NCBI RefSeq assembly: GCF_000622365.1
Contig: NZ_JASC01000007.1
Span: 21,273-85,272 of the forward strand
Origin: Sulfitobacter noctilucae
Lineage (GTDB): Bacteria > Pseudomonadota > Alphaproteobacteria > Rhodobacterales > Rhodobacteraceae
Reading direction: 5' to 3'
Length of the DNA stretch: 64,000 nt
The notes beneath the pieces are model-generated. The model searched no databases. It was given only the letters and a program-made list of their open reading frames with translations, and was not told the DNA's origin. Both the position numbers and the translations under genes were made by a program. Shown here in pieces: positions 49,859 through 57,957 of the stretch. Position 1 is the first letter of the stretch. Every line of letters begins with the position of its first letter.

Positions 49859-50299
49859 ATGAAATGGGCAGCAATACTTTTTGCTCTGATCGCTGTTGCT
49901 GCGGCAGGATGGTACGTCATGCAGACCTCCAATTCCAATACAGGCGATCAGGTTGGTGAAGGCATGGCGCTTCCCACAGGTGCGCTTGCAGCCGTCCAGT
50001 TGCCCCCCAGATTCGAGGAGCAAGAGCTGTTTGGCAAGCGTGCCTACGATGTGGTCTGCGCGTCCTGCCACGGCGTCAATGGGCAGGGTCAGAACGGCGT
50101 TGCACCACCGCTCGTACACAAAATTTATGAACCGAGCCACCACGGCGACATGGCGTTTGTCCTTGCGGCTCAAAATGGCGTTCGGGCGCACCATTGGAAA
50201 TTCGGTAACATGCCAGCAGTTGAAGGCGTGAAGAATGAAGATGTTCTCAATATTGTGGCCTACATTCGTGCATTGCAGCGTGCGAATGGGATCAATTGA
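49859..50299 (+). CDS. Membrane-anchored cytochrome c
   Basis: A 146-aa protein with an N-terminal anchor (AAILFALIAVAAAGWYVM), heme motif CASCH in KRAYDVVCASCHGVNGQGQN, and an axial-Met candidate FGNMPAVEGVKNEDVLNIVAYIRAL. GGGAG lies 9 bp upstream of ATG 49859; ATG 49841 is an alternative overlapping the ABC gene stop. Second cytochrome of the island, likely an electron carrier for oxidases or the neighbouring beta-propeller. Confidence 0.85.
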   Translation: MKWAAILFALIAVAAAGWYVMQTSNSNTGDQVGEGMALPTGALAAVQLPPRFEEQELFGKRAYDVVCASCHGVNGQGQNGVAPPLVHKIYEPSHHGDMAFVLAAQNGVRAHHWKFGNMPAVEGVKNEDVLNIVAYIRALQRANGIN

Positions 50300-50306
50300 A
50301 CCGCAG

Positions 50307-51647
50307 ATGCGGATGAAAGGAAGAGATTTGCAGCGTTTTCGGAAAGCTAGAGAACGATTGCCACAACGTTCAGGGCACGCATTGGTAAAGCCGGTTCGAA
50401 ATCGACTGGTCCTGCCCTTGTTACTTGGTGCCAGTCTTTGTTTTGGTATCGTCCCCCTTGGTCATGCCCAAGAAAGTGCAATGTTCAACCTCACCGCTCT
50501 TGATCCCCCGGTCGGCCTGAACGCGAGAGAACCCTCCCTTGCCACCCTGAAGGATGGCCGTATCGTCCTGAGTTGGACCGAAGAGATTGGAACTGACACG
50601 GCAGTCAAGATGGCCGTGCTGGACGATGACCAATGGTCGCCTGCGCGCACCATTCATCAGTCTGCCTCGATGTTCGTCAACTGGGCCGATTTTCCGTCAG
50701 TAGTTGCGCTAACCAATGGCACGCTTGCAGCGCATTGGCTGGAACTGAACGGAACGGACGACTACCAGTACGATGTAAACATCGCATTCTCTCCCGATGA
50801 GGGCCTGAACTGGACAGCGCCCATCATTCCCCACGATGACCGGTCAAAGCGTGAACACGGTTTCGTTTCACTCATTCCTGACCACCGCGGCGGACTGACA
50901 GCTCTTTGGCTGGATGGACGTGCATACAACAATCAAGCCACAGACGACAGCTTTGAGAATGCCATGCAGGTCCGCGCACGTCGCATTTCCCCGGACGGAT
51001 TAATGGGGTCAGAAAGCCTGCTGGACCCTCGGGCCTGTACGTGCTGCCAGACATCTGCGGTCCGCAACGAAGCAGGTGACATCATAGCCGTTTACAGGGA
51101 CCGGACGGCGGAAGAAATTCGCGATATTTCAGTTGTTAGGTTGACCAAAGATGGATGGACACGGCCCAATTCAATCCACTTTGATGGCTGGGAAATCTCG
51201 GGCTGCCCCGTTAACGGACCAGCCGTCGATGCGTTGGGGGCCAATGCCGTCGTGGTGTGGTTCACCGGTGCTAAAGGTGAAGCAAAGGTTCGGATTGCTT
51301 TCTCAAAAGATGGGGGTGGCTCATTTGGTAAGCCGTTGCCGCTCGATCTTGGGTCGCCCGCAGGTCGCGTCGATGTTTTGCTGATGCCTGACGGAACGGC
51401 GCTCGCACTTTGGTTGGAGTATGCGAACAACGGGGAGGCAATAGTCATGTGCCGAGTCTCGCCAGCGAGCGGATGCACCTCGCCGCAAGCGCTCCACATC
51501 AACCGTGGGAGAGAGTCGGTGGGATTTCCTAGGATGACGCGATCAGCGGCGGGCGTTTTGGTTGCGTGGACTGGAACTGCCGCGGGCGACTTGGCCGGGA
51601 CAACCGTTCTCGGTGTCGAAGTAGCGATACGGCCTGTCGCCAGGTAA
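50307..51647 (+). CDS. Secreted BNR/sialidase-like beta-propeller with CxCC motif
   Basis: A 446-aa exported protein (signal region about 30-55, LVLPLLLGASLCFGIVPLGHA). Repeated Asp-box-like blades include IAFSPDEGLNWTAP and IAFSKDGGGSFGKP, which suggest a six-bladed propeller. A central DPRACTCCQTSAV contains a CxCC cluster near residue 250. Sialidase catalytic residues are not evident, so an enzyme role on sialic acid is doubtful. In a copper island the Cys cluster may bind metal. Start uncertain (TTG 50329 has a better SD). Confidence 0.75.
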   Translation: MRMKGRDLQRFRKARERLPQRSGHALVKPVRNRLVLPLLLGASLCFGIVPLGHAQESAMFNLTALDPPVGLNAREPSLATLKDGRIVLSWTEEIGTDTAVKMAVLDDDQWSPARTIHQSASMFVNWADFPSVVALTNGTLAAHWLELNGTDDYQYDVNIAFSPDEGLNWTAPIIPHDDRSKREHGFVSLIPDHRGGLTALWLDGRAYNNQATDDSFENAMQVRARRISPDGLMGSESLLDPRACTCCQTSAVRNEAGDIIAVYRDRTAEEIRDISVVRLTKDGWTRPNSIHFDGWEISGCPVNGPAVDALGANAVVVWFTGAKGEAKVRIAFSKDGGGSFGKPLPLDLGSPAGRVDVLLMPDGTALALWLEYANNGEAIVMCRVSPASGCTSPQALHINRGRESVGFPRMTRSAAGVLVAWTGTAAGDLAGTTVLGVEVAIRPVAR

Positions 51648-51970
51648 TCCTCATGGTTAAAGCGAGGAACTGGATAGAGGCAATCCACGATCTTATTGTA
51701 GGTCCTCGCTACAGCGAAAGAACGGTTCAAAATCAGGGGCTCGCAGTGGCTTTGAATGATCGGTTCGGCGACATATGCTGCACTACACCAAGAACTTGCT
51801 GGGCGTCCGAGTGAATGCTGCATCAGCAAAGGCTGAAAACTGAATGTCCACTTTGTCTGCATCTTACCAGTTCGTACTTCCCGCAGCGAACGGCTGCGAT
51901 GTCTCGATTGCCATCAGACAGGGATGGGCTTCAATTGCTGAAACAGGGCATATAGATCAGCAGTACTGAC
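51648..51970. other. Intergenic stretch before the insertion sequence
   Basis: About 320 bp with no credible gene. The 51566-51814 frame is a shadow of the propeller gene's end plus non-coding sequence. No terminator with T-run was seen. It ends with CTGAC (51966-51970), the target duplication of the IS. Confidence 0.5.
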
Positions 51971-53556
51971 TGTTGCAACCAATGCAACCAAGTTAAAATG
52001 TCCGCCTCTGTGCAAAGTAGAAATGTCCCACTTGGTGATGTTGGAGCATGGCTGGGCAGTGCGTAGACCTCACATATCGGAGCGCTGAACAGCCATGCGG
52101 GCGTGTTCATTCTGCGGCTGTTTGCGCGGCTTCCCCCAGTTTCTTTTTGGCTCTAATGGCCAGCTTTGAGTTCCAGCCATCGTTGCGCTTGCCGGTTGGT
52201 TGATAGCGCGTCGCTTGCTTGCCAGCCCGGCATTTTTTTGGAGGCGCTTTGTCCTGCTCGGTCTTGACGTGTTCCAGAACCGCGCTGAGATGTTTGTTCT
52301 CGGTGATCGCCGCGTGGGTCACGCGCTGATCCTTGTCGAAGATGGAGTAGGGGATCGACACTTCCTTCCAGCGGACCTCAAAGCGCCCGTCTGGGAAAGC
52401 ATAGGTGTCGACGTACTTTCCTGGCAAACCGCGCGTGATCTCATTCTCGGCCAGGATGATCCGTTGGCGTTCATAAGAGAATGCAAGTTGCGCCCCAACA
52501 AGCCGTTCGTCTTGGAGCGCGAACACATCTCGCAGTCGATCGGGTTCAATGTTCATCGGCCTGTGCAGGTTGTCAGCGCGGCGCGGGACCTTTGCAAACT
52601 TGGCGTTATAACGGTCCGTGAAAGCAGGCAGAAACGTATTGGCTGCGTCCAGATCCGAGATGCCTGCAAGCCTGAGTTCTTTGACCAAACGGTCCTGTAG
52701 TGTGCGATTGGCGCGTTCGACACGGCCTTTGGCCTGAGAACTGTTTGCGCAAAGAATCTCGATGTTGAGCGCGTTCAAAGCACGACCAAACTGCGTCATC
52801 CCGTGCCCGGACTTCGCCGATTGATTGGCGACGCGGAACACTGTGTGCTTGTCGGAATAAAACGCGACAGGACGACCATGCGCCGCCAGATACAGATCCA
52901 GCGCTTCAAAGTAGCTGAACGTGCTCTCAGACGTGACAAACCGTAGCTGCATCAACGTACTGGTCGCATCATCAATGAAGACGAGCAGGGTGCATCGTGG
53001 ACCACGATCTTCAAACCAATGGTGATCAGATCCGTCGATCTGGATCAGTTCGCCCAGACACTCTCTGCGCAAACGCAGCTGATGAAATGTGCGACGTTGC
53101 TTGCGGCTCAGCCAGATCCCAGCGTCCTGCATCCACTTGCGCAGCGTCTCACGCGAAACCTTCAGGTCATGATCTTCCGCCAACTTCTCGGCCGCAAATG
53201 TGGGCCCAAAGTCGATATAGCTCTCGCGGACCAGCGTCACCGCGAACTCACGTATCGCAGGATCAATCCGGTTGTTCGACCGGCGACCGCGCGCTTTGTG
53301 CCGGATCGCAGCCGGACCATCGGTCTGGAAATCCTTCAGCAGCCTCTGAACTTGTCGTCGGCTCAGTCCCAACACATTGGCCGCTGTCACGACAGTCATC
53401 GTTCCTTGGGTTACTTGGCTCAGTACTTCAATCCGGTTCAGCTCGCGCTCGCTCATGATTATCAATCCCACGGCCACACTCCAATCCTGCTTGATCAACA
53501 GGGAAGTGTGACACTTCTACTTTGCAGATGTGGGACACTTTAACTTTGCGCGTACA
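51971..53556 (-). mobile_element. Insertion sequence, ISNCY/IS1202-type, 1586 bp
   Basis: One transposase gene is bounded by related ends. The left end reads tgttgcaacc..aagttaaaatgtcc..gcaaagtagaaatgtccc. The right end, reverse-complemented, reads tgtacgcgcaaagttaaagtgtccc..gcaaagtagaagtgtcac. Each end thus has two copies of a GCAAAGTNNAAATGTCCC-like transposase site. The 5-bp direct repeat CTGAC flanks both sides (51966-51970 and 53557-53561). The element looks complete and probably active or recently inserted. Confidence 0.85.
52107..53456 (-). CDS. ISNCY/IS1202-type DDE transposase
   Basis: A 449-aa protein. N-terminal helix-turn-helix (LSQVTQGTMTVVTAANVLGLSRRQVQRLLK), then an rve-type integrase core: QIDGSDHHWFED (first Asp), VAFYSDKHTVFR (second Asp) and ANSSQAKGRVERANRTLQDRLVKEL (Glu region). 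Basic C-terminus (KKCRAGKQATRYQPTGKRNDGWNSKL). ATG 53456 is preferred; a TTG at 53498 extends it by 14 codons. It is intact with no frameshift. Confidence 0.9.
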   Translation of the reverse strand: MSERELNRIEVLSQVTQGTMTVVTAANVLGLSRRQVQRLLKDFQTDGPAAIRHKARGRRSNNRIDPAIREFAVTLVRESYIDFGPTFAAEKLAEDHDLKVSRETLRKWMQDAGIWLSRKQRRTFHQLRLRRECLGELIQIDGSDHHWFEDRGPRCTLLVFIDDATSTLMQLRFVTSESTFSYFEALDLYLAAHGRPVAFYSDKHTVFRVANQSAKSGHGMTQFGRALNALNIEILCANSSQAKGRVERANRTLQDRLVKELRLAGISDLDAANTFLPAFTDRYNAKFAKVPRRADNLHRPMNIEPDRLRDVFALQDERLVGAQLAFSYERQRIILAENEITRGLPGKYVDTYAFPDGRFEVRWKEVSIPYSIFDKDQRVTHAAITENKHLSAVLEHVKTEQDKAPPKKCRAGKQATRYQPTGKRNDGWNSKLAIRAKKKLGEAAQTAAE

Positions 53557-53641
53557 CTGACCTAACGCATAATCAGAGTTATGTTAAATAAGTCAATATT
53601 ACTGACCTTGTTTTGATAAGGATTGCAAGCTCACAGGTCAA

Positions 53642-53893
53642 TCACTTGTATACGACATCCTCATGTGCCTTGGATTTCCACCTCGGTACCAACGACCCGG
53701 TGTTCCACTCATAGAGCCAACCGACTAATTCGCCAGTTTCTCTATCAAAAATGCGCTTAATCGCCCGTGCATGAACTCGCTTGGGTTCGGCACCAGGCAA
53801 ATGTGAGTTGTCTGCGCGTATGCGCGCAGTTCTCCGGACAGTGATTGGACCGGTCGATATCATCGTCGTTTTGACAATTGTTGCCACTGCCAT
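53642..53893 (-). CDS. LYEWNTG-motif small protein, paralogue 3
   Basis: An 83-aa protein. The C-terminal core HARAIKRIFDRETGELVGWLYEWNTG, PRWKSKAHEDVVYK aligns with the 4980 and 14277 proteins. The first ~38 residues (MAVATIVKTTMISTGPITV) are unlike them and may be partly spurious, with ATG at residue 11 possible. The SD (GAGGGAG) abuts the first ATG. It is divergent from the 54008 gene and just right of the IS. Confidence 0.68.
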   Translation of the reverse strand: MAVATIVKTTMISTGPITVRRTARIRADNSHLPGAEPKRVHARAIKRIFDRETGELVGWLYEWNTGSLVPRWKSKAHEDVVYK

Positions 53894-54007
53894 CTCCCTC
53901 GATTGATACGTCCTGTGAGCAGTAATTCGCGCTTGAGCAGGCGCGCTTGGGCGGTAGTTCGCTTCGCCCTTGAGTTGTTCTTACAAACCTCGAACGCGCA
54001 CGATAAA

Positions 54008-55690
54008 ATGTGCAAAGTAACGCATGGAAGCGCAGAAAAGGCGCGCAAATCGTTGATAAAAAATGGTAAGTTTTTTGTCGCACCGCAGCAAAACCAAGGT
54101 AACTTTAAGCAGGTTTTTGCTCGTTTGGCGGCCTCTGGCGCAGGACGGCCTGTAGATCCGAACGGTCTTCCGGACGGACCTTGGACAGCTGAAAAACTCG
54201 CAGACGCGATCACCGCTATCGAAGAGAACGTCAAAGGCGTAGAACTTCGTGCGGTGCAGACGTGGTTTCAGGACAACGACAACGGTATCAGCAACGACAA
54301 TATTCGCTGGCTCGCCCGAATCTTCGGATGCAACGACCCTGAAGAAACAAGTAAATGGCAAGCGGAGCTAATGGCTTCAAAGGATCGCCTGACCAGCCAA
54401 CGACGTGAGAGAAAACGCATGGATAGCTGCTCTGAGGTTTCAGAAACCGAGTCATTGCGGATTGTCATGCCACAGGTGTCGGGGTCGTCTAACTTTGTCG
54501 TTAGCACGAGTTCTGCAACCCCAACCGATGACGGTAATCGTTGTGCGAGATCTCTCCCTGAAAAGTGCGAATGGATGCTCAGTGGTTCAGGATCAATGAA
54601 CCTGTTGATCGCATACTGGCTCGCTTTCTGCGGATTGGGTTTGCTCAATTATGTACTGAATACGTTAAGTGTCACATTCAGCCCCGTCGATGGACTGGAC
54701 AAACAAGTCGGCTTCATTTGGGCACCAACACTCACTGTGCTGCCGTTGGTCGCCCTGCCTGCGTTTATTTTCTACGTGAGCGATTTGAACACTTACTGGA
54801 AGCGTGTCGGCCGGTTCAAATGCACACCGGACGATGTGATTTCAGTCCATTCCGAGAGCAACGAAGCATGGTATGCGAAAGTTAACGATTTCTCGTTTTC
54901 TTTCTGGGCAATTGCTTCCTTCTGCTTCCTATTCGTTTTCGGGTTCCAGTGGGCCGGCATCTACATGCCTGCTTATCTTTCCGGCGACACCAACGGCGTC
55001 CAGATTGATAGATACCTGGTCGCACTGGTGCGTCCCGAGGTCATTTCTGTGGGAGAAGCCATGGCCTTGTCATTCATTGGCTATCTCTACACGGCGTCCT
55101 ACATCGCGATCTTCATGTTTGGATTGCTGTTTCTGGTCATCGTTGTCCTTGATTATCATGACCTTTGCACGACCGCCGACCTTGAAGGAAGCAATGCGGA
55201 TACGAACCAAATCCGAAAAGAAGGGCAGAAGATTGTATGGGGCTGCTTCCGCATAGCTGTCTTTGCGCTGTGGCTTGCATCGCTGGTCAAGTTACAGATC
55301 ACCTATCTGTCCTCTGACGGCCCAGACTTCGTGACTTGGCTGAGGACCGATGCGCTGAGTGTTTTTGGTGCGACGAGCATTCGCAACGGATGGTTGGAAA
55401 ACACCTCTATCAGCCACTTCACCACCTTCCTTATGATGGTGGTGACAGTAACAATCTTCATAGTTTGTGCGCTGAAAATTCAGACTGTCTTTGAGCGCCT
55501 GTCTGTCTACAATCAGGACTACCCTTTTTCCCGTGACCAGCTCGCAATTGTGAAGATGCTTGCCATCATTGGGCTGCTATCCTTCAACTTGGTACTTGTG
55601 GGAAGGTTTGCCGGATTTTCCTTTCTCGTTGCGGCCAGTACGTTGGCGTCGCTGCACGTACTATCCGGTCCCAGATTACGAACATTTTAG
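54008..55690 (+). CDS. Fusion of a DNA-binding-like N-terminus and a polytopic membrane domain
   Basis: A 560-aa protein. Residues about 1-130 are soluble, with a conserved-looking region GNFKQVFARLAASGAGRPVDPNGLPDGPW, then VQTWFQDNDNGISNDNIRWLARIFGCNDPEE, reading like a helix-turn-helix/XRE unit. A linker (about 130-200) precedes about eight membrane helices (LLIAYWLAFCGLGLLNYVL onward, to the C-terminus). I recall related proteins called RcgA family putative transporter; this name is unverified. It is 7 bp upstream of the hydrolase gene. A membrane-bound regulator or transporter is possible. No SD at the ATG. Confidence 0.68.
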   Translation: MCKVTHGSAEKARKSLIKNGKFFVAPQQNQGNFKQVFARLAASGAGRPVDPNGLPDGPWTAEKLADAITAIEENVKGVELRAVQTWFQDNDNGISNDNIRWLARIFGCNDPEETSKWQAELMASKDRLTSQRRERKRMDSCSEVSETESLRIVMPQVSGSSNFVVSTSSATPTDDGNRCARSLPEKCEWMLSGSGSMNLLIAYWLAFCGLGLLNYVLNTLSVTFSPVDGLDKQVGFIWAPTLTVLPLVALPAFIFYVSDLNTYWKRVGRFKCTPDDVISVHSESNEAWYAKVNDFSFSFWAIASFCFLFVFGFQWAGIYMPAYLSGDTNGVQIDRYLVALVRPEVISVGEAMALSFIGYLYTASYIAIFMFGLLFLVIVVLDYHDLCTTADLEGSNADTNQIRKEGQKIVWGCFRIAVFALWLASLVKLQITYLSSDGPDFVTWLRTDALSVFGATSIRNGWLENTSISHFTTFLMMVVTVTIFIVCALKIQTVFERLSVYNQDYPFSRDQLAIVKMLAIIGLLSFNLVLVGRFAGFSFLVAASTLASLHVLSGPRLRTF

Positions 55691-55697
55691 GTGAGTA

Positions 55698-56660
55698 ATG
55701 GAACAAGCAAGATTTTATAGTGATATCGCAGAAGGACCTGCATCGGGTAACGCCTACTGGATCAAAACCGACGATGGTGTTCGCGTTCGAGTTGGGACTT
55801 ATCAGTCCGAGCTTGAGGCCAAGGGCACGATCCTGCTGATGCTTGGCAGGTTTGGGTATGTCGAGAGATACGGGCGGGTCGCAAAAACCTTTGCAGAGAA
55901 TGGTTTTGCAACCGCGATCATAGATTGGCGAAGCCAAGGCTTATCCGACCGAATGGCAACGGACCCTCAAGCTGGTCACATTGAGAGTTTTTCTGATTAT
56001 CAAAAAGATGTCGCTGCATTCATTCAAGCTGCTGACGAGTTGAACATGCCCAAACCATATTTCCTGGTCGGCGTTTCTATGGGAGCCTGTATCGGTTTTC
56101 GCGCAATGCTTGATGGACTTCCTGTCGCGGCTTCTGCCTTCATTTCCCCTATGTGGGGGATCAAGATGTCTACGGTTCAACGCATTGCCGCTTGGCCGCT
56201 TTCTTGGGGATTCCAAAAATTCGGAATTGGCCAGAAATACGTACCGGGCGAAAGTGGCGAGATTTATGTTTTGGAAACGCCATTCGAGGAAAACAATCTC
56301 ACCCACAACACTGCAATGTATGACTATTGGGTGAAACAGGCGCAGGCTGCGCCGGAGCTGCAGATTGGTGGGCCAACGATGTCGTGGCTGTATGAAGCCC
56401 TTGCGGAATGCCGACGGCTTTCAAGGGTCCCCTCCCCCAATGTCCCTTGCATCACCTTTTGCGGCGAACTTGATCAACTCGTAGACAATTCCTCAATCAA
56501 AAAGCGTATGGCGAAATGGCCGGGCGCCAAATATTCCATGATACGAAACGCGAAGCACGACGTGCTGACGGAGATTCCCGAGGTGGGCGGCGACGTGATG
56601 GCGCAGATTTTCGATTTCTTTTCGAACATAGACCTGTCCGGTAAAGACGGGCCAGCATAA
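55698..56660 (+). CDS. Alpha/beta hydrolase (lysophospholipase-like)
   Basis: A 320-aa cytosolic enzyme. Nucleophile elbow GVSMG with S127, an oxyanion region LMLGRFGYVERYGRVAKTFAENGFATAIIDWRSQGLS, acid in FCGELDQLV and His in RNAKHDVLTEIPEVGGDVMAQIFDFF. The LSD..GHIESFSDYQKDV segment matches monoglyceride-lipase/PldB-type hydrolases. It lies 7 bp after the membrane protein gene, so the two are cotranscribed and may share a lipid substrate. Confidence 0.87.
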   Translation: MEQARFYSDIAEGPASGNAYWIKTDDGVRVRVGTYQSELEAKGTILLMLGRFGYVERYGRVAKTFAENGFATAIIDWRSQGLSDRMATDPQAGHIESFSDYQKDVAAFIQAADELNMPKPYFLVGVSMGACIGFRAMLDGLPVAASAFISPMWGIKMSTVQRIAAWPLSWGFQKFGIGQKYVPGESGEIYVLETPFEENNLTHNTAMYDYWVKQAQAAPELQIGGPTMSWLYEALAECRRLSRVPSPNVPCITFCGELDQLVDNSSIKKRMAKWPGAKYSMIRNAKHDVLTEIPEVGGDVMAQIFDFFSNIDLSGKDGPA

Positions 56661-56746
56661 GCAGCGGTCGGAATTCTGCGTTCAAGGAAATTAAGTAAAC
56701 TAGGAGAAATTACCAAGCGCGAAGCACTAATTCTAAAGAAGGCGAC

Positions 56747-57310
56747 TTAGAAAATTCTAACCTGCGTTCCAACCTCAGCAAAGCCGAAGAGCTCGGCGAT
56801 ATGTTCATTGTAAAGACCGATACAGCCGTTTGAAGATTGGCGTCCAATCTTGCGCGTATCGCCGGTGCCATGAACACGATAATACTGCCAAGACAAGTAG
56901 AGCGCATGCGTCCCGAGCGGGTTATCTGGTCCGGGCGGCCAGTAATCTGGCCATTCAGGATTGCGCTCTTTCATTGATGGTGTTGGTCGCCAACTCGGCC
57001 CCTCAACCTTTCGAACGACCTCTGTATATCCCCGTCGAGTCAGTTCTTCGGATAACGGCACACTTGATGGGTAGAGCTTGTAGATGCTCTGGTCTTCAGA
57101 CCAATACTGTACCGCCCTAGAATTTATGTCGCAGAGGATGGCTCCATGTGACAGATCAGCAAAATGGTCCTGCCAAGGCTGGGTCCTGAAAGATGAGATG
57201 TTCCTGCGTACCGACCCTTGACTCAGCTGCTCCGCAGATTGGGCTCTCACCAATGCGGGAAGACCGATGAATGCTGCTGAGGTAGTGAAAAATTGCCTAC
57301 GAGTTTTCAT
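56747..57310 (-). CDS. Exported L,D-transpeptidase (YkuD)
   Basis: A 187-aa protein with a Tat-like signal (TRRQFFTTSAAFIGLPALVRA). YkuD domain residues about 55-187: LYPSSVPLSEELTRRGYTEVV, LGTHALYLSWQYYRVHGTGDTRKIG and the catalytic SNGCIGLYNEH (Cys). It makes 3-3 peptidoglycan cross-links or attaches lipoproteins. It is transcribed leftward from a MerR-type operator at 57355-57371 that is also present before two neighbouring operons. Confidence 0.87.
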   Translation of the reverse strand: MKTRRQFFTTSAAFIGLPALVRAQSAEQLSQGSVRRNISSFRTQPWQDHFADLSHGAILCDINSRAVQYWSEDQSIYKLYPSSVPLSEELTRRGYTEVVRKVEGPSWRPTPSMKERNPEWPDYWPPGPDNPLGTHALYLSWQYYRVHGTGDTRKIGRQSSNGCIGLYNEHIAELFGFAEVGTQVRIF

Positions 57311-57345
57311 GAGTTTGCCCACATTTCTTAATTGTACTCTCTCGT

Positions 57346-57376
57346 CTTTTGCGACCTCTAGCAGCTAGAGGGTCAA
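57346..57376 (-). promoter_or_regulatory. MerR-type operator/promoter A, upstream of the L,D-transpeptidase
   Basis: Perfect dyad CCTCTAG-CAG-CTAGAGG (57355-57371), with TTGACC on the minus strand (57371-57376) as -35. The 19-bp-spaced -10 is poor (CAAAAG). Core CTCTAG-N3-CTAGAG is shared with 59674-59688 and 60274-60288. Confidence 0.65.
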
Positions 57377-57408
57377 CAGGCCTGGGAATGACATTTTCGT
57401 GAGGCGGT

Positions 57409-57957
57409 TCAGAGAAAACGACGGGTCGAAGCACGATACTCTTCGAATTCGGAACCATACTTCTCTTTAAGCCATGGCTCTTCAGCAAATGGTGCAGCTA
57501 TCAGAACGAGGATTCCTGCCATTCCTACCATGAGCGCCGGCCTTGCTGATGTGAGAATTATCCAACCTCCCACAATCGCGATATCTGCCACATACTGAGG
57601 ATTACGTGAGTAGCGATACATCCCAGCGGTCCTCAGAGTGCCCTCCGCACCACCTGTTTGTGGTATCCCGAAATGAGCGACTTCAGACCAGACGACGAAA
57701 TTCCCAACCAAGATAAGTGGTATCCCAACCCCGAAACGTAACCAGCCTGCCAAAGCAAGATCGCCCCACCCCCAGATCCCAAGGACAATAAGAATGCCAA
57801 ACAGCGAGAGTGTGGGCACCCAGACAAGAACAGGTGTCATGACTGTATAGCGTCGAGGGGGCCAAATGCGGCGATCCGGAACTGCAATGGACCACAGGAT
57901 TGAAGCGAGCGTTGCGGCGGCAATTCCCAGACCAAGAAAAATCAACGTCGTCTGCAT
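57409..57957 (-). CDS. CzcN-like isoprenylcysteine-methyltransferase-family membrane protein
   Basis: A 182-aa protein with about five hydrophobic helices and the ICMT/PEMT signature TAGMYRYSRNPQYVADIAIVGGW, then EEPWLKEKYGSEFEEYRASTRRFL. Members called CzcN or NccN occur in heavy-metal operons. Their substrate is not known. It is the third gene of the transglutaminase-CDF operon; TAATG overlap with the CDF gene. Its end lies 33 bp from operator A. Confidence 0.85.
   Translation of the reverse strand: MQTTLIFLGLGIAAATLASILWSIAVPDRRIWPPRRYTVMTPVLVWVPTLSLFGILIVLGIWGWGDLALAGWLRFGVGIPLILVGNFVVWSEVAHFGIPQTGGAEGTLRTAGMYRYSRNPQYVADIAIVGGWIILTSARPALMVGMAGILVLIAAPFAEEPWLKEKYGSEFEEYRASTRRFL

Noticed and set aside
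51566..51814. 82-residue frame after the propeller gene
   Set aside because: Starts inside the propeller gene in another frame; no SD or conserved pattern.
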